Origin: Spirulinaceae cyanobacterium SM2_1_0
GTDB taxonomy: Bacteria > Cyanobacteriota > Cyanobacteriia > Cyanobacteriales > Spirulinaceae
Reading direction: 5' to 3'
Length of the DNA stretch: 64,000 bases
Assembly (NCBI GenBank): GCA_012031265.1
Contig: JAAUTY010000002.1
Span: 62,001 to 126,000, forward strand
The notes beneath the pieces were generated by a model, which had not been told where the DNA came from, ran no database searches, and was given only the letters and a program-made list of their open reading frames with translations. Made by a program: the position numbers and the translations under genes. Shown here piece after piece: positions 9,250 to 18,309 of this stretch; position 1 is the stretch's first letter; each line of letters starts with the position of its first letter.

Positions 9250-10793
9250 CTACAAATCGGTAGAGACGCGGGGCAAAACTGGCTGACAGATAATGGTGAG
9301 TCCAATCTCAAAAAGTCGTTGCCAGGGTGAAGTGACTTGCAGTGAGACATCCCAGTGATGAAAAGAATGTTGAAATGTGGTTTGCCAATGAGATTTGAGG
9401 CGACGAGCGATTTCAGTCGTGACGGCTGTTTCCTGGCCGTTGAAGTCGTAATAGGAAGCGCCGATCTTGGGTAAATAATCTTGGGTGATTTCCTGGCGCA
9501 CAATGGTTTGATAGGCCCAGTCTTCGAGGAGGCGAGTGATTTTTGAGTGGCGATCGCCCCTGCTTCCCCACTCCCCAGCCCTAAAATAGTCGTCGCGATC
9601 GCGGTGCCGAGCGTATTACAACAGGTATTCCAACCGGCATAGGCGAGCAGGTCATCCCAGAGGGCGGCATCATCCAGCATCGTTATCAGCTCTGTCTCGC
9701 CGCCGTTGGTAAAGGCGACATCGGCGATCGCCACCGGCCGCCCCACCGCCACTTCACTCGCTACACGGGCGACAAAGACGCGCAGATTGCGGTGCGTCGT
9801 GTAGGTGATGTCCTGGGCCGGATGATCCCAAGCCTCTTGCATCACTTGCCCCGGCGTGTTGACTGCGAGGATTGCCGCCGCCTGCTCAGGAGAGGCAGCG
9901 ATTTGACCGCCCGCCGCCAGGATATGAGCAGGCACACTGATATTGAGCGGTCGGTCTTCGTAGAGTGGGATAGTTGCCGCGCCGTGAGGGCTGCTGTAAA
10001 GCGGGTAGAGGCCGGGGGACTCGCCTTGGTGCTGACTGTAGGCGCGTGCCAGCAGAGTGCAGCCGACCTCATCGGCACCGGGGTAGAGGTGGATGCGGTG
10101 CTGTAGGCGCTGGCGGGCGATCGCTTGCGTCAACTGTTGCCGCTCCAGCGCCGTGAAACCGTAGCGGGCGCAGTCGTCTTGGGGGATGGCGAGGAAATCG
10201 ATGACTCCCTGAGCGACGAGGGCGATCGCTTCCTGATTCACCCTCAGATTGCGCTGGCGGCGCTGGCGGTAGTCATCGAGAACAGCGGCGGGCAATTCGG
10301 CGTCCACCCGCGCCAACTCGGCCGCCTCAGCGTCAGCTAAGCCCTGGCGCTGCTGCTGGTCGTGCAGCCAGCCCCAGCGAAAAATCCGCGCGCCGAACTC
10401 TGCGTAGTAATCCGGCTCTTCCTCGCTGCTGTCGTAGGCTGGCGTCCGCATGATCAGCGTGCTGGCGAGGATCTTCAGTTGCGGCTGGGTATTCTTGAGA
10501 GCACGCAGACCAGCGAGGCGATTGAGCAAGGTAGCGGTGTCGTCTTGGTGCAGCCGCGAGGGCAGCAATCCCCCATAAACCAACATTTCCAGTGAGAGAA
10601 TCGCGACCTGACAATTGCCGACGGATGCTTGCAACCAAGCCCAGAGCTTGTCTAACGGCGCGGGTTGTTTTTTGACTCCGAGCCGGGACTTGGGGGGGAC
10701 GATGAGGGTGATTTGGGGTTGCAGACGGGCGATCGCCTGGGGGTAGTCATAGTTGCAGGGGCGCTCGTCGAGGGAGAGATAGAGGATGTTCAT
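9250..10793 (-). pseudogene. DUF4127 family protein, interrupted by a 1-base frameshift
   Basis: The N-terminal frame reads MNILYLSLDERPCNYDYPQAI, then LSLEMLVYGGLLPSRLH and NGGETELITML, the outline of DUF4127 proteins (function unknown). Near 9545 the frame is lost. The other frame continues TRLLEDWAYQTIVRQEITQDYLPKIG to a stop at 9250, which is the expected C-terminal part. Restoring one T after the AAAAA run at about 9540-9545 would give QKFTRLLEDW. This is either a recent inactivating deletion or a sequence error. The start at 10793 fits the family better than 10808. Confidence 0.82.
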
Positions 10794-11168
10794 GGGGTGG
10801 ATGGACAACCGCGCTCACTGGCAGCATGACAGAAACAATGCCCAGCCTGAAAAAGTGTAGCAGCAGGGAGAAAAAAGCGACCCCCCAGAGGCACTTGGGC
10901 TTAGGGCTGCCCAACTGGGGTGCTCCCCATAGATGGTACCCCTGGTGATACTGCCAGCGGACTCTAGTTCAATAGCACCAGCACAGATGATGCTGGGCAA
11001 CTGAGCATCAACGCCGGACTGCTATCCTCTAGATGTCAGCAATCCCAGCTTGCAAGATTGAGACCCGGTTAGTTTCACGTCCTGCATAAAATCGGTTCGC
11101 TGCAATTGAGAACTGGATGGGGGTGATCACGGTATAGGCGATCACCCCGGTTGTCTTGAGGTGAAATC
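10794..11168. other. 375-bp intergenic region between divergent DUF4127 and TpsA genes
   Basis: No convincing gene. It holds several short inverted repeats, including GATGCT...AGCATC near 10985-11010 and a clear one at 11120-11148. The GC-rich stretch 10885-10960 (CTTGGGC...GCCCAAC) could fold, but I do not recognise 6S, SRP, tmRNA or RNase P signatures. A 61-codon minus-strand ORF here looks spurious. Confidence 0.4.
11120..11148 (+). promoter_or_regulatory. Inverted repeat just upstream of the TpsA-like gene
   Basis: GGGGTGATC and GATCACCCC form a perfect 9-bp inverted repeat around an 11-base centre, ending 20 bp before the ATG at 11169. It could be a regulator-binding palindrome or a hairpin in the leader that masks the start. 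The regulator is unknown. Confidence 0.45.
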
Positions 11169-14100
11169 ATGGGTGCGATCGCCAATGTCAATTTCAAGCG
11201 AAGCGCCGCCGCTGCAACAGCGTGGCTACTCGCGATCAATGCCAACCTAGCCGCAACCGCGCAAATCATTCCTGACAACACCCTCGGCTCCGAGGGCAGT
11301 CAGGTCATTCCCAACGCCACCGTCAACGGCTTACCCGCCGACCTGATTGAAGGCGGCGCAACTCGGGGAGCCAATCTCTTTCATAGCTTCCAGGAATTCA
11401 ACATCGGCGACCTCCAGCGCGTCTACTTCGCCAATCCTGACAGCATCGCCAACATCTTCAGCCGCATCACCGGCAGCAATCCGTCCCATATTTTTGGCAC
11501 TCTGGGCATCGCAGGCAATGCAAATCTCTTCCTACTCAATCCCAACGGCATCCTCTTCGGACCCAATGCTCAGCTCGATATTCCCGGCTCATTTTTTGCC
11601 TCGACAGCCACTCGCTGGTTGTTTGAAAATGGCCTGGAATTTAGCGCCACAAACCCAGAAGCCCCATCACCATTGTTGACCATTAATATTACGCCCGGTT
11701 TGCAACATGGCACCGCGAACCAAGCCGATATTTCCAGTCAGGGGAACTTGGTAGCGGGCGATGATTTGACCTTGCAAGCGACCCATCTCGATCTGTATGG
11801 TCAATTGCAAGCCGGCGGCGATCTGACCTTGCAAGCATTGGAATCTTTGCGAATTCGTGACACAGAAGCTGACCCGTTCATTGCCGCTGCACGCAGCGAT
11901 TTATTGGTTCAGGGTAACGAGCAGGTTGATATTTTTGCGCTCAACCATCCTGACAGTGGGCTGTACGCGGGCGGCGATTTAGTATTACGAAGCGACAATG
12001 CGGTAGGGGGCGATGCCCATTACTGGAGTGGCGGCAGTTTCCGGGTCGAGCAGTTGGATGGTTCGCGGGGCGACCTGTTCAGTCCCTATGATCCGATTGT
12101 GCGATCGCTCGGTGATGTCGATCTCAATAACTACGAAGGAGCCTCACTACACATCCTCGCTGCCGGTCGGGTCAACCTCGCCCGGGCCGTGATTACCGGC
12201 CCCGATGGAACCGGCAATGCGATTAACCCCATCGGCTTTCCAGCATTAGCGACTGTAACGCTAGCGGATGGAACAGCTCGGATCATTGACGGCACAACGA
12301 CGGCTACACTGGATGTCCGTGCTGGCATGAATCCATTCGCAATTGGCACTCCACTCGGTACAGTCGGAGCAAATTACACGATCATTGTTGGTACCGCTTT
12401 TGCACCGCCAGCCACCGATGGAAGCATCAATATTGGCGAGATTATCAACAATGTCGCTGACGGACTGGTACTACTCACCAATAACTATGCGCCCAATCCA
12501 GCCCTAGCAGTCGCAGATGTAAACTTGCTGGCGGGGGGGCAAATTGATGCACGCAATCTGGTTGGCAATAGCACTGAAGTCATTCTTGACGCCCGTAACA
12601 ATCTCCGCATTGCAGCACCGATCTCGACTGAAGCCAATGTTGGTAATACTGGCGATATTCGTTTATTGGCGTCCGGTACGATTGAGATTACTGAAACGAT
12701 TTCAGCCGATACATTCGGCCCCGGTGATGCTGGTCAAATTGTAGTGCGTGCTCCTGGTGGCGCTGTAAATCTAAGCAACGATGCGCAACTCTCAGCGCGA
12801 TCGCGCGCGAATGGCGATGCCGGGACTATTAGCATCAACACTCGTAATCTCAACATTACCGATGGTGCTGGTCTGTATACCAATACAGACGCGCCAGGAA
12901 ACGCCGGTGCAATCACGCTCAATGTGGCTGAAAGCATTAACCTAGATCGTGGCTTTATCTTTGCTAATACCTTCGGTGGAACTGGCAGTGCGGGTCAAAT
13001 TTCGCTCCAAACTCAGCAGGTGAATGCAGGCAATGGCTCGCTGATTTCTGCTTTCAGTCAAGGAGTCGGTCAGGGCGGCCGCATCGACATCAGTGCGACA
13101 AATTCGCTGACATTGACTGGTAACAATGGCGCTTCCACCGGGATTTTTCTCGGCGCTACCAGCACCGGGAATGCTGGCAATCTAAATGTCACGACCAATC
13201 GCTTGGCAATCCGCGATGGTGCCAGTATCTTTGCCTCGACGGCTGGGGTCGGTCAAGCCGGTAGTGTCAGCATCACCGCCCATGAGTCTCTGGAAATTAT
13301 TGGGACTAGTCCCGACGGTCAGATCCGTAGTGGTCTATCAGCCGATACCTTTGGGGGTGGCAACGCGGGTAACTTCACGATCAGCACAGCTCGGCTGGCT
13401 GTCCGCGATGGTGGCGAGATTTCCGCTTCGACGGTCAGTTCAGGACAAGCAGGCCGACTACAGATCAATGCCACTGAGCGTTTAGAAGTTAGTGGTACGA
13501 GTGCCAGTGGTGCCGAGAGTCGCCTCATTTTCGAGTCGTCGGGTTCGGGTCGCGCGGGTGGGATGCAGATCAATGCTGGCGAGCTACTGGTACGCGATCG
13601 CGGTCAAATTACAGTCAGTGGCAGCGGCTCTGGGGTTTCCGGTGACTTGGAGATTAACGCCCGCTCAATCGATCTGATCAATCAGGGTCGCCTGCGTGCA
13701 ACCACGACCGCCGCCCAAGGGGGCAACATTTTCCTGCGCGTACTGGAGTCGATCATCCTACGCAACAATAGTGAAATTTCGGCAGAAGCCTTTGGTCGTA
13801 GCAATGGCGGCAATATGCGGCTAGATGTTGGCGGTTTTATTCTTGCTGTCCTGTCGGAGAATAGTGATGTTGTCGCCAGCGCTGTCGAAGGTGAAGGGGG
13901 GAGTATCTTTGTCCGCGCGGCTGGTATCCTCGGCTTTCGCAATTTTCAAGGCCGTCGTACCGCTGAGAGTGATTTCACGGCCGATTCAGAGCTTGGAGTT
14001 GACGGCGTGATCTTCGTCCTGACCAACAGTCTGCTTCTGACCGAAATTCGGCTTCCAGAAATGATCGAACCCCAAATCATCAGCGGCTGCCAAGTACAGT

Positions 14101-14315
14101 CAACGAATGACCGTATCGCCACCAATCAGAGTCGGCTTTACTTATTAGGTCAAGGTGGTTTTGCGAACAATCCCAGTGAACTTGGAGCGACCTCGATTGC
14201 AGTGCCCTGGGTAGAGCTAGAGACCCCTGAAGAGGAAATATCTGCTTCAGAAATTCGGGACTCAGAAAAAAGAACACCAAGCCTATTAGTGAGTGATTTC
14301 CACTGTGCTTGGTGA
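11169..14315 (+). CDS. Filamentous haemagglutinin-type (TpsA) exported adhesin-like protein
   Basis: A 1048-residue protein with a signal-like N-terminus, then the two-partner-secretion domain: IIPDNTLGSEGSQVIP, GANLFHSFQEFNIGD, SNPSHIFGTLGIAGNANLFLLNPNGILFGPNA, the NPNGI block typical of this domain. Residues ~180-960 are Gly/Asn/Ser-rich beta-helix repeats with recurring GNAG, TISINT and LEINA strands. The C-terminus has SGCQVQSTN...LYLLGQGGFANNPSE, the tail seen in cyanobacterial members. Such proteins are exported by a TpsB outer-membrane pore; no tpsB is in this window. An inverted repeat precedes the start. Confidence 0.92.
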   Translation: MGAIANVNFKRSAAAATAWLLAINANLAATAQIIPDNTLGSEGSQVIPNATVNGLPADLIEGGATRGANLFHSFQEFNIGDLQRVYFANPDSIANIFSRITGSNPSHIFGTLGIAGNANLFLLNPNGILFGPNAQLDIPGSFFASTATRWLFENGLEFSATNPEAPSPLLTINITPGLQHGTANQADISSQGNLVAGDDLTLQATHLDLYGQLQAGGDLTLQALESLRIRDTEADPFIAAARSDLLVQGNEQVDIFALNHPDSGLYAGGDLVLRSDNAVGGDAHYWSGGSFRVEQLDGSRGDLFSPYDPIVRSLGDVDLNNYEGASLHILAAGRVNLARAVITGPDGTGNAINPIGFPALATVTLADGTARIIDGTTTATLDVRAGMNPFAIGTPLGTVGANYTIIVGTAFAPPATDGSINIGEIINNVADGLVLLTNNYAPNPALAVADVNLLAGGQIDARNLVGNSTEVILDARNNLRIAAPISTEANVGNTGDIRLLASGTIEITETISADTFGPGDAGQIVVRAPGGAVNLSNDAQLSARSRANGDAGTISINTRNLNITDGAGLYTNTDAPGNAGAITLNVAESINLDRGFIFANTFGGTGSAGQISLQTQQVNAGNGSLISAFSQGVGQGGRIDISATNSLTLTGNNGASTGIFLGATSTGNAGNLNVTTNRLAIRDGASIFASTAGVGQAGSVSITAHESLEIIGTSPDGQIRSGLSADTFGGGNAGNFTISTARLAVRDGGEISASTVSSGQAGRLQINATERLEVSGTSASGAESRLIFESSGSGRAGGMQINAGELLVRDRGQITVSGSGSGVSGDLEINARSIDLINQGRLRATTTAAQGGNIFLRVLESIILRNNSEISAEAFGRSNGGNMRLDVGGFILAVLSENSDVVASAVEGEGGSIFVRAAGILGFRNFQGRRTAESDFTADSELGVDGVIFVLTNSLLLTEIRLPEMIEPQIISGCQVQSTNDRIATNQSRLYLLGQGGFANNPSELGATSIAVPWVELETPEEEISASEIRDSEKRTPSLLVSDFHCAW

Positions 14316-14375
14316 CTACTGTTACTTATTGCCATCTTTCAGGGTTGCTGTGCCGTTCTTGACCGTGTGCTCGCT

Positions 14376-14481
14376 CTAGTACAGGACGGCGGCAATGAGA
14401 TGCCCCTTCAAAATCCCCAAGATTCCCGTATTGCAGGCACTCAGAACTCAAAATTTAGAACTCAAAACTCCGCTCGGTGTT
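14376..14481 (-). repeat. Family A interspersed repeat, copy 4 (subtype a, inverted, one end degraded)
   Basis: Read on the plus strand it opens CTAGTACAGGACGGCGG, followed by the inverted core (AAAATCCCCAAGATTCCCG, CAGAACTCAAAATTTAG). The far end (CCGCTCGGTGTTGAG) no longer matches CCGCGTAGCGGTACTAG. It lies 60 bp after the TpsA-like gene. Confidence 0.82.
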
Positions 14482-14660
14482 GAGCCGACGTCAGCTTACG
14501 GGTATTCAGGGTGTATCTCAGATCGAGCTGGTTTGGCGCTGCCAGCAGGGTCAGCCTTTTCTAGCCAGACACCCGCAGTCATCATCACTCCCGACCTTAG
14601 CCCGATCGCTTGACAGCGCGGGAAATGTTCTACAGTGAAAAGTAGTTGCCGTAACCTGTC

Positions 14661-15395
14661 GTGACGCCCGATCCCAGTGCCTTACCCACCCGAGAGTGCG
14701 AGCTGGCTGACTTCAAGGTCGGGGTAGACAACGTTATTTTTTCAGTCGATACACAGTCGAGTCGGCTGCTCGTCTTGCTGGTGAAGCGCCCCCATGCGCC
14801 CTATGAGGATTGTTGGAGCTTACCAGGGACATTGGTGCGTCAGGGCGAGTCGCTAGAGAATGCTGCCCATCGCACGCTGGCAGCCAAAATTCGTGTCCGC
14901 AACCTTTACCTGGAGCAGCTCTATACTTTTGGTGAGCCGGGTCGCGATCCGCGCGAATCGCCGCACAGTTTTGGGGTGCGCTACCTGTCGGTCAGTTACT
15001 TCGCCTTGGTGCGCTACGCTGAGGCGGAGCTGATTGACGCTGCTGGGAGTGCTGCCTGGCAGCCGGTGGATCGGGTGATGCCGCTGGCCTTTGACCACAA
15101 TCGCATCTTGGACTACGGCTATCGTCGTCTCCGCAACAAGCTCGAATATAGTCCGATCGCCTTTGATGTCCTGCCGGAGGTCTTTACCCTCAACGAGATT
15201 TATCAGTTTTATGGCACTGTGCTCGGCGAAAACTTTGCCGACTACTCCAACTTCCGGGCACGCTTGTTAAAGCTGGGAATTTTGTCGGAAACGGGTCAGA
15301 AGGCGTCGCGCGGTGCCGGCCGTCCGGCTAGCTTGTATCGCTTTGATGCCGAGGCCTTCGCTCCTCTGAAAGATAAACCGCTAGTATTTATCTGA
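14661..15395 (+). CDS. NrtR-type transcriptional regulator (degenerate Nudix domain + winged helix)
   Basis: The 244-residue protein starts with GTG. Residues ~15-150 form a Nudix-like domain (VDNVIFSVD, LLVLLVKRPHAPYEDCWSLPG). The Nudix box reads GESLENAAHRTLAAKI: the REXXEE glutamates are gone, so it probably binds rather than cleaves its ligand. Residues ~165-244 look like the winged-helix part (LPEVFTLNEIYQFYG, NFRARLLKLGIL, GRPASLYRFD). This layout is that of NrtR regulators of NAD metabolism, which sense ADP-ribose. No NAD gene lies beside it, so its targets are elsewhere. Confidence 0.85.
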   Translation: MTPDPSALPTRECELADFKVGVDNVIFSVDTQSSRLLVLLVKRPHAPYEDCWSLPGTLVRQGESLENAAHRTLAAKIRVRNLYLEQLYTFGEPGRDPRESPHSFGVRYLSVSYFALVRYAEAELIDAAGSAAWQPVDRVMPLAFDHNRILDYGYRRLRNKLEYSPIAFDVLPEVFTLNEIYQFYGTVLGENFADYSNFRARLLKLGILSETGQKASRGAGRPASLYRFDAEAFAPLKDKPLVFI

Positions 15396-15432
15396 AGAGA
15401 TGCCAGCGGACGGCTCGCTAGCGTGAGGAGTT

Positions 15433-15580
15433 GGTACCAAATTCTATCCCCGGAACCCAAGCAGCGTATTCCCCATTCCTAACCCTGCTCTCGAGCAGGG
15501 AGCCGGAAGTCCTCTCCCAGCTTGGGCAAGGGTTGTGTGAGGGGTTTGATTGGTGGGGGATATAGACCGGATTTGGTATT
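15433..15580. repeat. Palindromic interspersed element before minD
   Basis: Outer ends are imperfect inverted repeats: GGTACCAAATTCTATCCCC at 15433 and GGGGATATAGACCGG plus ATTTGGTATT ending at 15580. Inside are CCCTGCT/AGCAGGG (15483-15500) and CCTCTCCCAGCTTGGGC, like GC-rich cyanobacterial intergenic repeats. It fills most of the gap between the NrtR-type gene and minD, where minC often lies in cyanobacteria. Confidence 0.6.
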
Positions 15581-15712
15581 ACGGCCACCGCTGGGTCAGG
15601 CTAGGGAAAATGGCAATGGTCAGGCCCAGAAGACTGAACCTAGACTGCCGAAGCGACCGCCGACCGTTACACTGGAAATCTCTCTGAATGCAATCCCCCC
15701 AATTCTGAACTC

Positions 15713-16510
15713 GTGAGTCGCATCATCGTTACGACATCTGGCAAAGGCGGCGTCGGCAAAAGTACCGTTACCGCCAACTTGGGTACGGCCCTGGCGATGC
15801 AGAAGCGCAAGGTCGCTTTGGTAGACGCAGATTTTGGGCTGCGCAACCTTGACTTGCTTCTCGGTCTGGAAAATCGCGTTGTCTACACGGCTCTGGATGC
15901 TGTGGCGGGGCAGTGTCGCCTCGAACAGGCCTTGGTCAAGGATAAGCGGCAGCCCCACTTGGCGCTGCTGCCAGCGGCTCAGAATCGCACTAAGGAATCG
16001 ATCAATCCTGAGCAGATGAAAGGGTTGATCGATGTGCTGAGCAAAACTCATGACTATATCATTGTTGATTCGCCAGCGGGCATTGAGATGGGATTTCGCA
16101 ATGCGATCGCCGCCGCCCAGGAAGCTCTGATCGTGACGACGCCGGAAGTGACGGCGGTACGGGATGCTGATCGGGTGATTGGTCTGCTGGAAGCGCATGG
16201 CATCAATAACATTCAACTCATCGTCAATCGCCTGCGACCGGAAATGGTGCAGCTCAACGACATGATGAGTGTGGACGATGTGCTCGAGATTCTGGCGATT
16301 CCGCTGATTGGGATCGTGCCGGATGATGAGCGGGTGATCGTGGCAAGCAATCGCGGCGAACCGATTGTGGCTGGACGCAAGCTCACGCTCCCGGCGATGG
16401 CGTTTCTCAACATTGCGCGGCGGCTTGAGGGGGAGCAGGTGCCCTTTCTCGACCTGATGGCGGCGCATAACAATCTGGTCAATCGGATTAAGCGCTTTTT
16501 TCGGAGCTAG
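15713..16510 (+). CDS. minD: Septum site-determining ATPase MinD
   Basis: A 265-residue ParA/MinD-type ATPase that binds the membrane as an ATP dimer and recruits MinC and MinE to place the division site. Seen: the deviant Walker A GKGGVGKST at residues 10-18, VALVDADFGLRNLDLLLGLE, the Walker B-like YIIVDSPAGIE, and a C-terminal amphipathic membrane helix (LVNRIKRFFRS). GTG start. minE follows 148 bp downstream. minC, normally next to these genes, is not present upstream; a repeat element occupies that place. Confidence 0.96.
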   Translation: MSRIIVTTSGKGGVGKSTVTANLGTALAMQKRKVALVDADFGLRNLDLLLGLENRVVYTALDAVAGQCRLEQALVKDKRQPHLALLPAAQNRTKESINPEQMKGLIDVLSKTHDYIIVDSPAGIEMGFRNAIAAAQEALIVTTPEVTAVRDADRVIGLLEAHGINNIQLIVNRLRPEMVQLNDMMSVDDVLEILAIPLIGIVPDDERVIVASNRGEPIVAGRKLTLPAMAFLNIARRLEGEQVPFLDLMAAHNNLVNRIKRFFRS

Positions 16511-16658
16511 TAGGTGAGTGCAGAAGTCAGACGTCAGAGTCAACATTCCCCGCGATCGCGGCTCCCGGCCAACGGCTCATGGTTCACAGATGACGAGCGA
16601 CTTTTGAAGCAAGATGATTTTTCGTGCGTTTCGGCAACTCTCCATCGCGATTAGAACT

Positions 16659-17168
16659 ATGATCGAGCAACTTTTCGGGCGGGGCGAGTCGAGTAGCCGC
16701 GTCACGGCAAAGCAACGCCTGAAGCTGGTGATCTCCCACGACCGGGCTGGTCTCAGTCCGGAGGAGATTGAGGCGATGCGGCAGGAGATTTTGGCGGTCG
16801 TGGCGCGCTATGTGGAGATCGATGCTGACGGCTCCGAATTCGCGCTCGAAAGTAATGATCGCGCTACCGCCCTGATCGCTAACCTGCCGATCCGGCGCGT
16901 CAAAAAATCCCCCGAACCCCTGACTTCCCCAGCTCCGGAAGCGATCGCGCCGCCGGTGACTGACAGTGACGACGAGCTGGTGGGGAGTCGCGAGGATGAA
17001 GCCGAGTTGGCGGAAGCGCCGCGCGATGAAGACCTGCCCAGTGAGGTGATCGCCGTCGCCGCGCCAGCCGCTGCTGAACCAGAGCCAGAAATCGCTGCCC
17101 CAACGACCGATGCCAGCGAACCAACGGCGGCCGAAGAAACGGCTGATAAACCGAGCACCGACGCCTAA
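16659..17168 (+). CDS. minE: Cell division topological specificity factor MinE with long acidic C-terminal extension
   Basis: Residues 1-83 are a normal Min[67 protein letters not shown]. MinE stimulates the MinD ATPase and drives Min oscillation. MinE proteins usually end about here (~90 residues). This one continues for ~85 residues of Ala/Pro/Glu/Asp-rich, probably disordered sequence ([31 protein letters not shown]). I chose the ATG at 16659 by family alignment; an in-frame ATG at 16614 would add 15 residues ([15 protein letters not shown]) that could form an amphipathic helix. Confidence 0.9.
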   Translation: MIEQLFGRGESSSRVTAKQRLKLVISHDRAGLSPEEIEAMRQEILAVVARYVEIDADGSEFALESNDRATALIANLPIRRVKKSPEPLTSPAPEAIAPPVTDSDDELVGSREDEAELAEAPRDEDLPSEVIAVAAPAAAEPEPEIAAPTTDASEPTAAEETADKPSTDA

Positions 17169-17322
17169 ATCGGCTGCTAGGCTCGCTTGGTGGCGATCGC
17201 GCGCCAGACAAATTGTCCGAATTGAGCCAGAATAAGGAGAAGGTTTCGCGATAATAGCTGTGTACATCGCTTGCCCACAATCTCAAGCTCACTTCTTCTA
17301 GGACGATCAGCGAGGATCAGGG

Positions 17323-18189
17323 ATGTTTTTCAACGCCACCGAAATTCTCATCGATGAGTTCGTCACGCGCTTACGCGAAGGCTATCGACGCACCTATGGC
17401 GGTCTCAAGAGCGACTATGAGGACATCATCGCTTGGGCTGGCAGCATGGCAATGGAGAACATCGCCAATAGCGATGCCCTCTACCACAATGTTGAGCACT
17501 CAATCCTCGTCACCCTCGTCGGCCAGGAAATCCTGCGCGGCAAGCATATCCGCGAAGGGGGTGTTTCCTGCGAGGATTGGCTGCATTTCGTGATCGCGCT
17601 GGTCTGCCACGACATCGGCTATGTCAAAGGCGTCTGCCGCCAAGACAATGAGCGTGAACGCCTCTACGCAACCGGACAGAATGGCGAAATGGTGCATTTG
17701 CCCCCTGGCTGCTCGGATGCCTCGCTCACTCCCTACCACGTTGATCGCGGCAAACTCTTCATCAACGAGCGCTTCGGCGGTCATCGCCTCATTGATGCTC
17801 AGCTGATCAAGAGCAGCATCGAACTGACCCGCTTCCCCGTTCCCAACAAGGATGATCGCAACACCACGCTCAACTATCCGGGCTTGATCCGCGCCTCTGA
17901 CCTGATCGGCCAACTAAGTGACCCGCGCTACCTCAAGAAAATCAGCGCCCTGTTCTACGAGTTTGAGGAAACTGGCGCGAATAAGGTGATGAATTTTCAG
18001 AACCCTGGCGATCTACGGCGTAACTATGCCAAGTTCTATTGGAATGCTGTTTATCCCTTTATCCAAGACGCGCTTCAGTATCTCTCGCTCACCCAACAAG
18101 GCCAACAGATCATCGCCAACCTCTACTCCAACGTTTTCGTCATCGAACACGAACGGGGTGAGGGGGAATATCAACCCCAAATTGCATGA
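17323..18189 (+). CDS. HD-domain metal-dependent phosphohydrolase (Npun_R2479-like family)
   Basis: A 288-residue protein. HD-superfamily residues are seen in YHNVEHSILVTLVGQ (His) and ALVCHDIGYVKG (the HD pair), followed by a conserved QDNERERLYATG stretch and LTPYHVDRGKLFINERFG. The family is widespread in cyanobacteria; HD proteins cleave phosphoester bonds in nucleotides or other small molecules. The substrate is not known. It lies downstream of minE, but 154 bp away and probably under its own promoter. Confidence 0.86.
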   Translation: MFFNATEILIDEFVTRLREGYRRTYGGLKSDYEDIIAWAGSMAMENIANSDALYHNVEHSILVTLVGQEILRGKHIREGGVSCEDWLHFVIALVCHDIGYVKGVCRQDNERERLYATGQNGEMVHLPPGCSDASLTPYHVDRGKLFINERFGGHRLIDAQLIKSSIELTRFPVPNKDDRNTTLNYPGLIRASDLIGQLSDPRYLKKISALFYEFEETGANKVMNFQNPGDLRRNYAKFYWNAVYPFIQDALQYLSLTQQGQQIIANLYSNVFVIEHERGEGEYQPQIA

Positions 18190-18309
18190 TTCGATCGTTG
18201 ACGTTTGCACTGAATGTGCTACGGTGCGGTAATCTTGGGTGCAATATCCAAACCTGATGAGCCTTGGACTGGTTCCGGTGCTTGTCATCTTCATCTCAAT
18301 TCACTGCCC

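Noticed and set aside
10815-11000. 61-codon minus-strand ORF between the DUF4127 and TpsA genes.
   Set aside because: Composition is unlike a protein, with no start context and no homologous look.
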